From assembly GCA_025558095.1 (NCBI GenBank), contig JAIVFI010000036.1:62001-126000 (forward strand): a DNA stretch of 64,000 nucleotides. The letters are read 5' to 3'. This document shows positions 9,335-18,567 of this stretch, one piece after another. The notes beneath the pieces are model-generated. The model saw only the letters and a program-made list of their open reading frames with translations. It was not told where the DNA came from and did not search any database. The position numbers and the translations under genes were made by a program. Positions within the stretch are counted from its first letter, which is position 1; each line of letters begins with the position of its first letter. This stretch comes from Hyaloraphidium curvatum (taxonomy: Eukaryota; Monoblepharomycota; Hyaloraphidiomycetes; Hyaloraphidiales; Hyaloraphidiaceae).

Positions 9335-10849
9335 ATGTCAGTCGGAAAGCTGTCATACAAAGCAGTTTCTTCTGTTGCGTCGTCGGACGGGGCGGTCGAG
9401 CGGCCACCGTGGCCCGCCGGCGAGCTCATCCGCTTCCTGCACACGTCTCCCGCGGATGGCGTCTTCCCCGGCGTACGCCGCGAGGTCACCGTCTACGTAC
9501 CCGCGCAGTATGCCGGATGTTCGCCCGCCTGCGTTTTTGTCAACCAGGACGGCGTGCTGTGGGACGCGCCGGCGCAGCTCGACCGGATGGTCCACGAGCG
9601 CCGGGTGCCTATACAGATCGGCGTGTTCGCCACCGCGGGAATTTCGATGGCGGAGGACAAGGAGAGGGAACAGCACACGTTCGCCCGCTCCCTGGAATAC
9701 GACTCGCTGGGGGACGCCTACGCGCGCTTCCTCCTCTCCGAACTGCTCCCCCTCGTCGAGACCCTCCGCACCTCGGACGGCCGCAAAATCCTCCTCTCGC
9801 GGGACGGCAAGGACCGTGCCATCGGCGGCCTGAGCAGCGGCGCCGCGTGCGCTTTCACCGCCGCGTGGGAGCGCCCCGGCGATTTCTCGCGCGTGTTCTC
9901 GGCGTGCGGGTCGTTCGTCGCGCTCAGGGGGATGCACGTGATGCCGCTGCTGCTGCGCAAGCATGAGCCCCGGCGGATCAGGGTCTACATCCAGGGGGGG
10001 ACCAACGATCTGAACAACGACTACGGAGATTGGTGGATGGCTAACCAGGCCATGGTGCGGTCGCTCGCCTACGCGGGCAACGAGGTACGGCACGACTTTG
10101 GGGAGGGCGGGCACGATGCGATCAGGGGGACCGAGGTGTTTGCCGAGGCCATGGAGTGGCTTTGGGCGGGATGGCCCGCGCCGGTCGGGTTCGCGGCCCC
10201 GACGCGGAACGAAACCCTGCGTGCGATCCTGATCGACGGCGAGGACTGGACGAGATCCCCGCTCACGCTTGAGGACGTGCGAAGGGGCAAGCAACGCGCC
10301 GCCGACGGCCTCCCCACCGCCGACCCCCGCCTCGCGGCGCTCGGCCCGCCCACCGACATCCTCCGCGCCCACTCGGGCCACACGTACCTTACCACCCCCT
10401 CGGGCCTGTACCACCTCCCCCCCACCGGCCCTGCTGTCCTCGCATCCCCGCACACGGGCCGCCTGGCAATCTCCCCGGACCATTCGAGGCTGTTCCTCTC
10501 CACGCGTTCGGACACCCTGAGCTTCCGCCTCCGCGACGGGGCACCGTGCGAGCCGCTCCCGTATTTCTCACTGCACGGCGCCCCAAACGCGGGCGGAATC
10601 TGCGTCGATCTGACGGGTCGGGTGTACGCAGCAACACCGATCGGCGTCCAAGCGTGCGACCCCGTGGGCAGGGTCGCCGCGGTGCTCCCGCTCCCGTCGG
10701 GTGGGGCCGGTGCGGAGGACGTGGGGTGGGCGGAGGGCGGGAAGATGGTGGCGGTGGCGGCGGACGGGGCGGTGTGGGAGAGGAGGGTGAAGGCGACGGG
10801 GGTCAGGGCGTGGGAGGGGGGGCGGAAGCCGCCGATGCCGAGGTTGTGA
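9335..10849 (+). CDS. Putative esterase (esterase-D type) fused to a SMP-30/propeller-like domain
   Basis: Intronless, 504 aa. The N-terminal ~290 residues are an alpha/beta hydrolase of the esterase-D/enterochelin-esterase type: VTVYVPAQYAG, nucleophile in GGLSSGAAC, and catalytic His in GEGGHDA. The C-terminal ~190 residues (DPRLAALGPPTDI onward) contain short repeated strands such as GLYHLPPTGP, GRLAISPDHSRLFLS and AGGICVDLTGRVYAATPIGV, the pattern of a gluconolactonase/SMP-30 beta-propeller. The same two-domain order is known from bacterial proteins. Function is probably hydrolysis of an ester or lactone; no signal peptide is seen. The ATG at 9335 starts just after the divergent RING gene's 5' end (116 bp). 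Confidence 0.72.
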   Translation: MSVGKLSYKAVSSVASSDGAVERPPWPAGELIRFLHTSPADGVFPGVRREVTVYVPAQYAGCSPACVFVNQDGVLWDAPAQLDRMVHERRVPIQIGVFATAGISMAEDKEREQHTFARSLEYDSLGDAYARFLLSELLPLVETLRTSDGRKILLSRDGKDRAIGGLSSGAACAFTAAWERPGDFSRVFSACGSFVALRGMHVMPLLLRKHEPRRIRVYIQGGTNDLNNDYGDWWMANQAMVRSLAYAGNEVRHDFGEGGHDAIRGTEVFAEAMEWLWAGWPAPVGFAAPTRNETLRAILIDGEDWTRSPLTLEDVRRGKQRAADGLPTADPRLAALGPPTDILRAHSGHTYLTTPSGLYHLPPTGPAVLASPHTGRLAISPDHSRLFLSTRSDTLSFRLRDGAPCEPLPYFSLHGAPNAGGICVDLTGRVYAATPIGVQACDPVGRVAAVLPLPSGGAGAEDVGWAEGGKMVAVAADGAVWERRVKATGVRAWEGGRKPPMPRL

Positions 10850-10988
10850 TTCGACCGTGTGGGTCTTGGAGTGCGCATGTGTGCATTGATGGCTCCTGCT
10901 CATGGACACGCTCCATTCGATTCCTCGTGAAATGGTATTCTGCGATTGTGTACAGCAAAGAGGAGAATATGGGGCTCCCACGAGTCCA

Positions 10989-12267
10989 TCACGCTGCCTT
11001 CCCAATGCGAACCTTGTTCAGCAAGTCCGCGAGTTCTTCCTCCGCCGCGTCCGAAGCCGGCTCCGGCCGCACCAGCACCTGGAGCTCGGCCAGCGCGGCC
11101 ATCGCTGACCTCTCACCCGCCGGATCGCCCAGGAGGAGGTTGACGAGCTGCATGGCCTTGGTCGCGGCTTCCATCTCGCGGGTCGTGGACACCCGGCCCA
11201 GTTCGCGCTGGAGCCGGTCGGGATGGAACCGGAGGCGCAGCTTGTCGGCATCCGAAGCATGCAGCTTTCCCACCGCATCCATCATCTGCCTCCAAGAAGG
11301 CGAGGCCGGCAGCGGGGCAGAATCAGGGCGTGCTGCCTTTGCCGTGATCCGAAGGGCAGAGAGAACGTCGAACGTCGACGAGGGGGCTTGGGGCACGGGA
11401 TCCGAGGAACGGTTGCCGCGGCGAGCAACATCGAACAGGGCCTCGAGCTTGCCCATGACGTTGCACTCGATGATGGATTGCACCATGTCGACTGCAAACT
11501 CGTGGATCTCAACCTTCTGGAACCGGGCATCGCCGAGCTGCGACCTCGAGATCCATTCCAAACGCTTGGCGCCTTCCTTTCCGGCGGTCCGAATGTCCAC
11601 GTCGGCGTCGAGCTCATCTGTCAGCTCGTACAGGTGGAGCACGTACTTGGACCTGGCCGACCAATGGACGAGCGGGAAGCCATCGCGGCGCATGGCGGCG
11701 ATCGTGTCACGCCTGAGCGCCCCCACGGTCTCCTTGTCGAGCTTCCCGATCGCCACGTCCTCAGATTTCTGCGCGATTAGGTTCCGCTTCCCTCCGACGA
11801 AGTCGAGCTTGTCCCCGCCGGCACCGTCGTTCACCCGCTCGCGGAACTCGGGCGCCATGAGCAGCTCGACCTCGCCGCCCCGGCGGCGGAAGAGCAGGAC
11901 CCCGGCCGCAGCGAAACCCGCTTCATCCTCCGGCTTCAGCTTGGTGTCGACGTAGCTCGAGAAGGAAACGCCGCCCTTGAGCGCGCGGAACCTGCCGCAG
12001 TCGCGGCGGACCTCCTTTCCGGCGACCGGGTCCTTACCGGTGCACCAAGCACACCCGCTGCAAGCGTTCCTTCCGAATTGTGGTCTGTAGCCGGCACTGG
12101 CACCTCTTGTCAGGACGGGGCGCGGGGGACCCGTAAAGACCTGTGTTGACGACGTTGAGGAGTCACTACACAGCACTGCGCCTAGTCTTCCCTCGCCGGG
12201 GACCACCGTCCCCCTTGCCCCGACGCCGGCGCGTTACACCTCTCCCGCGGAAGCTGCCTCTGTTCAT
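10989..12267 (-). CDS. Nudix-like domain protein with C-terminal J-domain-like module
   Basis: Two exons, 12267-12238 (MNRGSFRGRG) and 12140-10989, with a 97-bp GTAACG...ACAG intron, give 393 aa. A small Cys cluster (CSGCAWC) precedes a Nudix-like fold: AAAGVLLFRRRGG, LDFVGGKRNL, then a helix that lacks the classic REUXEE box, so diphosphatase activity is doubtful. Near the C-terminus LRLRFHPDRL contains an HPD tripeptide in the setting of a DnaJ J-domain (helix II-loop-helix III), followed by AATKAMQLVNLL. J-domains recruit Hsp70. The combination is unusual. The reading frame has no ATG near its 5' end without the first exon, which supports the splice model. Confidence 0.55.
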
Positions 12268-12478
12268 CTTGGCGAACGCAGGAACACCGACGGGGTTTGT
12301 GTAATCTGGGGCGCTGAGTTGTACTGAGCGGACAGAATGCGGACAAACACCAAACATGCGCACCTATCTCTTCGTGCCGGGGGTCTCCCGCACCCTATAG
12401 CCCTCTCCGCGTTCCATCCAGCACCGTACAGTGCGTCTGCTCCCGAACGGAGTGACTCAAAAGCTGATGGATGCGTCA
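12268..12478. other. Intergenic 5' flank of the Nudix-like/J-domain gene
   Basis: The frame of the first exon stays open upstream with earlier ATGs (e.g. MRMFGVC at ~12363), so the start at 12267 is a choice made on context (AAGATGAA). No other feature was seen. Confidence 0.35.
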
Positions 12479-13195
12479 TCAGTTGATTCCTCTTGCCACT
12501 GGGATCAGTTCATTGTCTTCGCCATCCTCCACGCTCCCGTCTTCTCCACCCTCTCCATCATCCTCGTCGACATCATCCCACTCGTCCTCCGAATCTTCCC
12601 CGTTGCCCTCCTCTTCCAACGCGAGCTGCGCCGCCAGCTGCTCCGGGAGCGAGGTGTCAACATCGGCCCCGGCCGCCTTCAGATGCTTCAAAAGGTCCGT
12701 TGATAGGAAGGATGAAAGCATTTGCCCGCCAAACTTCCACAAGACCACGCAGTTGTTCCTCGACAAGGCGTCGATTGCCTTTTTTTTAAAATGCTGTGGT
12801 CTCAAAGGTACAAAGGTGTCGGCCGACAGCTGCAAAGTCCGCAAGGGCAATCTGTAGATCGGCGACGGACGGTCAGCTCAACGACAAGAGATCACTTCCA
12901 GAGCGTCCACCGTTTCCTTTTCGTGCTGCACGCCAAGGAAGCGCACCATGTGCCGGCACGAGATGGCGCCGTGCGGGAACCACGGCAGCCCGACGGAGAT
13001 ATCGCGGAGGAGCTGACATGCGCTCTCGACGTGCAGACGGGTTCTGAAAGCGGCGCGAGCGCGGGGAACGGCGTCCTCATCGGGCAGAAGCATGTCGGAG
13101 AACGCGGCGGCCAGGATTTTGGCAATGACTTCCGTCGGAAGGGCGAGGAGCGCGAAGAGGTGCTGCAGATGTCCGGAGTCGGACAAGACGGGCAT
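12479..13195 (-). pseudogene. Internally deleted copy of the 15.6-17.1 kb F-box-family gene
   Basis: The first ~100 residues (MPVLSDSG... LLALPTEVIAKILAAAFSDM ... LPWFPHGAIS) match the N-terminus of the intact paralogue at 15569-17140. The last ~110 (CVVLWKFGGQMLSSFLSTD, DVDTSLPEQLAAQLALEE, acidic tail) match its C-terminus. About 300 middle residues are missing. A short middle piece survives: after an acceptor-like CTACAG at ~12860 the frame IALADFAAVGRHL aligns with IPFADLAAVGRHL of the intact copy, just after that gene's intron. A one-base frame change and TTTTAAAAAAAAGG follow. Two internal deletions plus the shift make function unlikely, though a truncated F-box-like peptide could be made. 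Confidence 0.7.
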
Positions 13196-13230
13196 TTTTT
13201 TGGGCTTCCGAGCAAACGGCGGTCTTTGCT

Positions 13231-13272
13231 GGCGTGATGGGTGATCCTGGAGGACAGAGAGTTTGCATGGAG
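13231..13272 (-). promoter_or_regulatory. Shared upstream block of the F-box family, copy 1
   Basis: GGCGTGATGGG followed by CTGGAGG and GAGAGTTTG lies 36-77 bp upstream of the ATG of the deleted F-box copy. It matches 17176-17216 and 18261-18300 in the same position relative to their genes. It is either a core promoter element or simply flanking DNA carried by duplication. Confidence 0.55.
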
Positions 13273-13504
13273 GGGCTTTCGCGCGTCGTCGCGTTCTCCG
13301 TCGCTTTCCCGTTGTTCGGGCTCCGCGTCACCTCGCTTCATCCACCTAATCTTAGGCGCTTTATTCGTCTTGCAAAGAAGGAGATTCTGTTGCAAAACAA
13401 CATCCCTTGGCCAACATCCCCATTTCCTCATCGCCATCGTTGTACAGACCAAAGGCAGATTTATTCCCCAGCAATTGTCATTGTGGATCAGTCTATGGAC
13501 GATT

Positions 13505-13625
13505 CATCCACTGCCTCCGAGTTTCCGTCTTCTCCGGCCTCCGGCGTCTACTTCTCCGTGGACAGGAAGGCGAGAGCAATGGGCAGCAGAACTTCCACGA
13601 GACCACGCTTGAGTGAGGAGAGAGG
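13505..13625 (-). pseudogene. Short C-terminal fragment of the same F-box family
   Basis: On the minus strand GCGTGGTCTCGTGGAAGTT...CTTCCTGTCCACGGA is a clear relative of the segment encoding CVVLWKFGG...FLSTD in the deleted copy next door and CAVVWKLGS...FLAAE in the intact gene. It is followed by a degenerate Glu-rich stretch. Only ~120 bp align and no frame is kept. It is probably a relic of the tandem duplications that built this locus. Confidence 0.6.
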
Positions 13626-13697
13626 AGATAGGCCCAGCATATAGGCGGCGCCAAGCTTAGCCACCGGGTGGGCACCGAAACCGCAAACCACCCAACG

Positions 13698-15489
13698 ATG
13701 CCCGACGGCGATGCCTCTGCGCCCAGCGGCGGCGACGTGCCCTACGTCCAGCCGACGACCTTCCCGCCTCTTCTCGAGGTGCACGGCGGGCGTCACGGCA
13801 ACATCTACCAATGTGCGGCCTCCCGTGTCTCCCGCCGCGCCGCGAGTGCCAATCCGACCCCGCAGGGCTCGCCGACCGCGCGGATTACAATTCTAGTCAC
13901 GGGGCTAATGGACTTTGGAGGGTGCACGACGGATTGTATGATTTGAACGAGTTTGTCGACAAGCACCCAGGTGGGAAGGAATGGTTGGAGCTCACGAGGG
14001 GGCACGACATTACCGAGGTGGGGGGGCCGCAGCCGGCAACGAGGGGGTGCCGAAAGGGCGCATCGGCTATCCTGTTGGCTCGGGCGGAGGTCTGACCAGC
14101 ATTCTGCCAGCTCTTCGAGTCGCACCACCCCGACATCGAGCCCGTGCGCAAGATACTGGAGAAGTACCGCCGCGGGACCGCAACCTGGCCGCGCGAGTCG
14201 CCTCTGACCTTCAAGGTGATTACCTTATCCTCCCCTCGACTCGAAGCCGGCTAACGGTCTGAACAGCCTGACGGCTTCTACTCCGTCCTCCGCGAGCGTG
14301 TCGTCAAGACCATCAAGGAAAAGGGCACCGCTCCCAAGCTCTGGAGCAAGCTCTTTGTCGACGCCCTAGTCATCTCCTACCTCGCCTGCGTTATCCGCTC
14401 CGCCCGCCGCGGCTCTCCCGCCTTCGCCGCCCTCGCGGGGCTGCTGGGGGGATTCATCGGCTTCGCGGGACACAACTACCTCCATCAAAAGAACAATTTC
14501 AGGATGTGGTACGAGGAGCTGACGGGGGGCAGCCATGAGACGTGGCGGATCCACCATGCCATCGCGCACCATCCCTATCCCAATTGCTCGCTCGATGTCG
14601 AGTACACCATGTTCGAGCCCGAGCTCTTGTTCTTCCCGACCCTCGCGCGGCGGAGCCCGGACACGCCGGTGCTCAACTTCCTGCGCGTGCAGAAGTTCTA
14701 TCTGGGCCTTGGGGCCAAGAGTGCCGTTCTGACGCTCCTGGGAATGCTGATGGGGAAGGTGAAGCCGAGGAGTTGGCAGAGCTTGTTGACGTACGCGACA
14801 TGGGCGGCGATGATCGCCATCAGAATGAGGTCGCCGGGAGCGAATGGGTGGAAGGGGGCGCTGCAGGCTACGTGCGTGTCGTGATGCTGGTTGATCTCCG
14901 CGCGCTGATCGTCTTCCTGGCTTGAATCCAGCGGACTCTACTTGCTCATGAGGACCGTCGCGAGCTACTACGGCATCTCCATGGGTCTCTATGCCGGTCA
15001 GTCTGCTCTCTACCCCAGCGGAACCCCAGACCTCCAGCTCACTTGTTTGCCCCACCCCCAGGCCATCACTCGGACTTCATCTACCGGCAAGACGACGCGT
15101 ACGCCCCGCCCCTTGACTTTGGCCTGTACCAGCTCGAAGCGACGGCCGACCGCGTGGAGGTCTACTCCTCCACCTCGGTCCTCTCCCTCCCCGGCGTCCT
15201 CGTCACCCTGGGCGACCACACGATGCACCACCTCTTCCCGACCATCGACCACGCGTACCACCGCTTCCTGTACGCCGACCTCGCGCGGACGTGCAAGGAG
15301 TTTGGGGTCAGGTTCGAGTTCACGACCCTGTGGGACATGATCAAGGGGTTCTACACGTCGCAGTCGAGGACGGAGCTGAATTCCGAGCCGAGGCGGGTGG
15401 GGAGGAGGGGGGAGGGGAAGGCGTACAAGGGGTGGGTGGACCCGAAGATGGGCGGGGTGGAGGGGTGGGCCGACGGCTTGCCTGAGTGA
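13698..15489 (+). CDS. Cytochrome b5-desaturase fusion (cytochrome b5-related protein type)
   Basis: Six exons (13698-13812, 13866-14017, 14111-14215, 14267-14871, 14932-14996, 15062-15489) join in phase to 489 aa. Residues ~40-105 are a cytochrome b5 domain: [13 protein letters not shown], haem-ligand HPGG, GHDITE, and second haem His in LFESHHP. The remainder is a membrane fatty-acid-desaturase domain with His boxes [19 protein letters not shown] and [28 protein letters not shown] and FEPELLFFP closely resemble, from memory, the animal cytochrome b5-related (Cyt-b5-r) proteins rather than classic front-end desaturases. It would draw electrons through its own b5 domain in the ER. Substrate unknown. 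Confidence 0.85.
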
Positions 15490-15568
15490 GAGGGCCTGGC
15501 TCTGGGTATCGCTTATCTTTGGATCACATAGAACGGAACTCGGATTCGTGCGGCAAACATCTTCGAGC

Positions 15569-17140
15569 TCAGTTCACGGTCGCATCCTCCACGCTCCCGT
15601 CTTCGTCAGCTTCATTCTCGTCGACGTCCTCCCACTCGTCCTCCGAGTCGACTGCGCTAACCCCCTCTTCCAACGCCAGCTGCGCCGCAAGCTGCTCCGG
15701 CAAGGAGGTATCGACATTGGCCCCATCTCTCCTCAGCTGCTCCAAGAATTCGGCAGCCAGGAAGGATGACATCCTGTTGCTGCCGAGCTTCCAGACGACG
15801 GCGCAATCACCCCTCGACACGACCGCGATCGCCCTTTCGAACCGCTCGTAGAGAACCAGGTTCGCCGGATCGACGCCGCGCCCAGCGTTTAGCAGCTCCA
15901 CCGTGGGCGTGCACGCGATCGACAGGGTCTCGAGGCCGCCACGCACGAGCGCTTCCAGCTCCCGGTCACCGTGCACGAGCAGCCCGGCCTCGAGGACGTT
16001 GGTGAAGCCGTTGCTCATCAGGTGGCGGAGCTTGGGGCAATGCGCGCGTAGCTGACCGAAGCGCGGCAGGCCGGGCCCGTGCACGGTGAGGATGTCGAGC
16101 GAGGGGAACAGCGGGCCGTGCGTGGGATCGACGAGGTCGAACGAGGAAGGCGAGGCGAAGGCGACGCCGCCGTGCTGGTCGGGGCAGAAACACGGGGGGT
16201 AGCGCAGGCCGATCTTGCGGATCTCGGGGAACGGGGCGATGGGCTTCCGGGGAGCTGTGACGCGGATGTTGTCGGTCTCGAGATTCCAGAGGTGCCGGCC
16301 GACGGCTGCGAGGTCCGCGAACGGGATCTGGTGAGGCCGACAGTTAGGTGAGCTGCCACACTGGAGCCGTGTCGACCATACCGTGGCCTTGTTCGTGCAC
16401 GGCGCCATGATGTGGTTGATCTTGAGCTCGCGGAGCGCCTCGCTTCCCCTGAGCCCGCCCAGCGCAGCGCCGATCGCCTGCTCTACAAAGCGCCCGTCGT
16501 CCCCGGATCCGTTCCCTCCGATCGCCAGCTTGAAGGAAACCATGTCCTTGGCGCAGGCCGCGACGACGTCCGCGAGCTGCTGGTGCGACATCTCTTCGTT
16601 GCGCCTTTCGAAGTCCAGGTAGACGTACTCGACCGACCAGCCCCTGATGAGCGGCTCGTACAGGGCTTCCTCGCAGCTTGTGATGGTCAGCGACCGGATG
16701 ATCGGCAGCGTGGCTCCTGCGGGCGTCTTGATATCCCTCGCCGCCTCAATCAGCCTCGCGGCAACGTCCTTCCGGCAGCGTATCCCGAAGTCGAAGCCTT
16801 GCACACCGCGGAACCTGCGCGGCTCGCCAATGAAAAGCACTTCCATGGCCTGTGTGGTCCTCTTCTGACGGCGCTGGTGCAGAAGGCGGAGCATCTGGGG
16901 GAACGAGATGTCCCCGTCGGGGAACCACGGCAGCCCGACGGAAATCTCTCGAAGGAGCCGACACGTGCCCTCGACGCGCAGGCGAGTCCTGAAGGCGACG
17001 CGGGATCGCGGGATGGCGTCGTCGGTGGGCAGGAGCATGTCGGAGAACGCGGCGGCGAGGACCTTGGAAATGACCTCGGTCGGCAGCAAGAGGAGCGGGA
17101 AGCCGCAGCAGAGACCACAGGAATCGGTCGAGTTGGACAT
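15569..17140 (-). CDS. F-box-like/LRR protein, intact member of the local family
   Basis: Reads as 523 aa unspliced, or 505 aa if the 54-bp GTATGG...CACCAG segment at 16381-16328 is removed. That segment is a multiple of three without stops. The deleted paralogue has a splice-acceptor-like end at the same place, so it is most likely an intron. The N-terminus (PLLLLPTEVISKVLAAAFSDML) fits an F-box-like helix pair. The middle has LRR-like strands (LRELKINHI, LFPSLDILTVHGP). The end is VDTSLPEQLAAQLALEE plus a strongly acidic tail. Probably a ubiquitin-ligase substrate adaptor; target unknown. Confidence 0.68.
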   Translation of the reverse strand: MSNSTDSCGLCCGFPLLLLPTEVISKVLAAAFSDMLLPTDDAIPRSRVAFRTRLRVEGTCRLLREISVGLPWFPDGDISFPQMLRLLHQRRQKRTTQAMEVLFIGEPRRFRGVQGFDFGIRCRKDVAARLIEAARDIKTPAGATLPIIRSLTITSCEEALYEPLIRGWSVEYVYLDFERRNEEMSHQQLADVVAACAKDMVSFKLAIGGNGSGDDGRFVEQAIGAALGGLRGSEALRELKINHIMAPCTNKATVWSTRLQCGSSPNCRPHQIPFADLAAVGRHLWNLETDNIRVTAPRKPIAPFPEIRKIGLRYPPCFCPDQHGGVAFASPSSFDLVDPTHGPLFPSLDILTVHGPGLPRFGQLRAHCPKLRHLMSNGFTNVLEAGLLVHGDRELEALVRGGLETLSIACTPTVELLNAGRGVDPANLVLYERFERAIAVVSRGDCAVVWKLGSNRMSSFLAAEFLEQLRRDGANVDTSLPEQLAAQLALEEGVSAVDSEDEWEDVDENEADEDGSVEDATVN

Positions 17141-17175
17141 TGTTTTCGGTTTTCGAACGAGCGGTGGCCCTTTCT

Positions 17176-17216
17176 GGCGTGATGGGCGGTTCTGGAGGTC
17201 CGAGAGTTTGGAGGCG
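17176..17216 (-). promoter_or_regulatory. Shared upstream block of the F-box family, copy 2
   Basis: GGCGTGATGGGCGGTTCTGG with AGGTCCGAGAGTTTGGAGG lies 36-76 bp upstream of the ATG of the intact F-box gene. It matches the blocks at 13231 and 18261. Confidence 0.55.
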
Positions 17217-17453
17217 CTTTTCTCTTGTCCGCGGAGGTATAGTCGGAGGGCGCAGGCTGAACAGCGACACCCATCAAGGCGCTCTATGGCGCGCGACAGA
17301 AAGAAACATGCAGCAGTGTCATTTGCAGAACGGCGCTGACTCTCTTCGTATCGCGTATCACAAGCAATTTTCCTTACATCGCGCCACGTCCGCAGCTCCT
17401 CCATCGCGACACGAGACAATCCGTAACTCCGTCACTACGCTGCCAATTCCCAG

Positions 17454-18224
17454 CTACTGCGGTGTCTTGCTTTCGCCAGGGCCGGCACCTCCTCCCTCCG
17501 AACCATCGCTGCCTCCCTCATCGTTGTCCGATCCTTCCGAACCATCTTTGATGCTCTCGGCGTCGGAGACGTCCGATCCTTCGCCGCACGCCTCTCCGAA
17601 AGTGAAACCAGCAACGTCCTTGCCTTCCAGCCACTCCTCGGAAAGATCGAGCCTTTTGAAGTCCTCGTATGAGTCCGCCATCCACTGTTTCGTCTTCATC
17701 AAGAGCCTCATGGCGTGGGGCTTCGTGCGGGCGCGGATACAAGGGCGCTCGCCGCAAGCAGGGCAGATGTTTGCGATCCGCCAGAGAGCTTCCTGGGGAT
17801 CGAAACCGGCCTCCACGAACGCTGCCGTGGCTTCCGCGCAGAGTGCGCCAGCCGCCTCCAGGCTCTCGGCAAGTCGCTTGACGCTGTGCCTGAGCATCGA
17901 GAACCCGATCTCCACCCAGTCCCTGCGCGCTCCCCGAACAAAGGCCGCGTCGTATGCTTCGCGAAGGAACGTCTCCGACTTGAGCTCGAAGCGCAGCTCT
18001 ACCTCCCTCTTCGCCAGGCCCGCGAGCGTTTCGGCCATCCTGCGGCGCGACGGTTCTCCCACAGAAGTGCGGATTGCTTTGCAGGTCCACAGGAAGGGGG
18101 CGAGGTCCTTCAATGGCAGCCTGTCCGCGATTTCGCAAAGCAGCTCTGGGGCGAGCCCGTCGAGGCGCAAAACGTCGTCGGCCGGCGCGGGCGCGAGCGG
18201 CGCGGCGGTTGTCGTGGTCTCCAT
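17454..18224 (-). CDS. F-box protein with acidic C-terminus
   Basis: Intronless, 256 aa. Residues ~18-52 (VLRLDGLAPELLCEIADRLP then LKDLAPFLWTCKAIR) are a clear F-box. A helical middle contains ICPACGERPCIRAR, a CxxC-x4-C cluster that could bind metal. The last ~45 residues are Asp/Glu/Ser/Gly-rich. Its coding sequence is not obviously homologous to the neighbouring F-box gene, yet the 40 bp upstream are shared. Confidence 0.75.
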   Translation of the reverse strand: METTTTAAPLAPAPADDVLRLDGLAPELLCEIADRLPLKDLAPFLWTCKAIRTSVGEPSRRRMAETLAGLAKREVELRFELKSETFLREAYDAAFVRGARRDWVEIGFSMLRHSVKRLAESLEAAGALCAEATAAFVEAGFDPQEALWRIANICPACGERPCIRARTKPHAMRLLMKTKQWMADSYEDFKRLDLSEEWLEGKDVAGFTFGEACGEGSDVSDAESIKDGSEGSDNDEGGSDGSEGGGAGPGESKTPQ

Positions 18225-18260
18225 TGCCGATTCGCGAGGTGCCCGAGCGGAGGCCTCTTT

Positions 18261-18300
18261 AGAGTGATGGGCCGTCCTGGATGTCCGAGAAATGGAGGCG
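18261..18300 (-). promoter_or_regulatory. Shared upstream block of the F-box family, copy 3
   Basis: AGAGTGATGGGCCGTCCTGG, then ATGTCCGAGAAATGGAGG, 37-76 bp upstream of the ATG at 18224. It is more diverged than the other two copies but keeps the same order and spacing, and is followed by the same GCGCTTTT run as copy 2. Confidence 0.5.
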
Positions 18301-18567
18301 CTTTTGTTTTCCCCGAAGTCCGCTCATCCATTGTTGCTGTTTCGGCCACGATCTCTGACACGGATCATTGGAAAGAGCCCACTGACCGGGATGCCATTGG
18401 TACGCCAGCTTGGGACAGCCCTGCTGCGGGCAGCGGCGACTACGAACGGCGATCTATCTTTGCACCCATCAGCGCTCTATTTTCCATGCGAAAGAATGCA
18501 ACAGTGCAGCCGTGTACCCATACAACAACGCGCTGCTTTCCTCCCTTGTCGCCGAACTACCACTCGA

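Noticed and set aside
12766-12800. A-rich run in the deleted F-box copy as evidence of retroposition
   Set aside because: The run is internal, not terminal, and the copy keeps an intron-like junction and the upstream promoter block, so it arose by DNA duplication.
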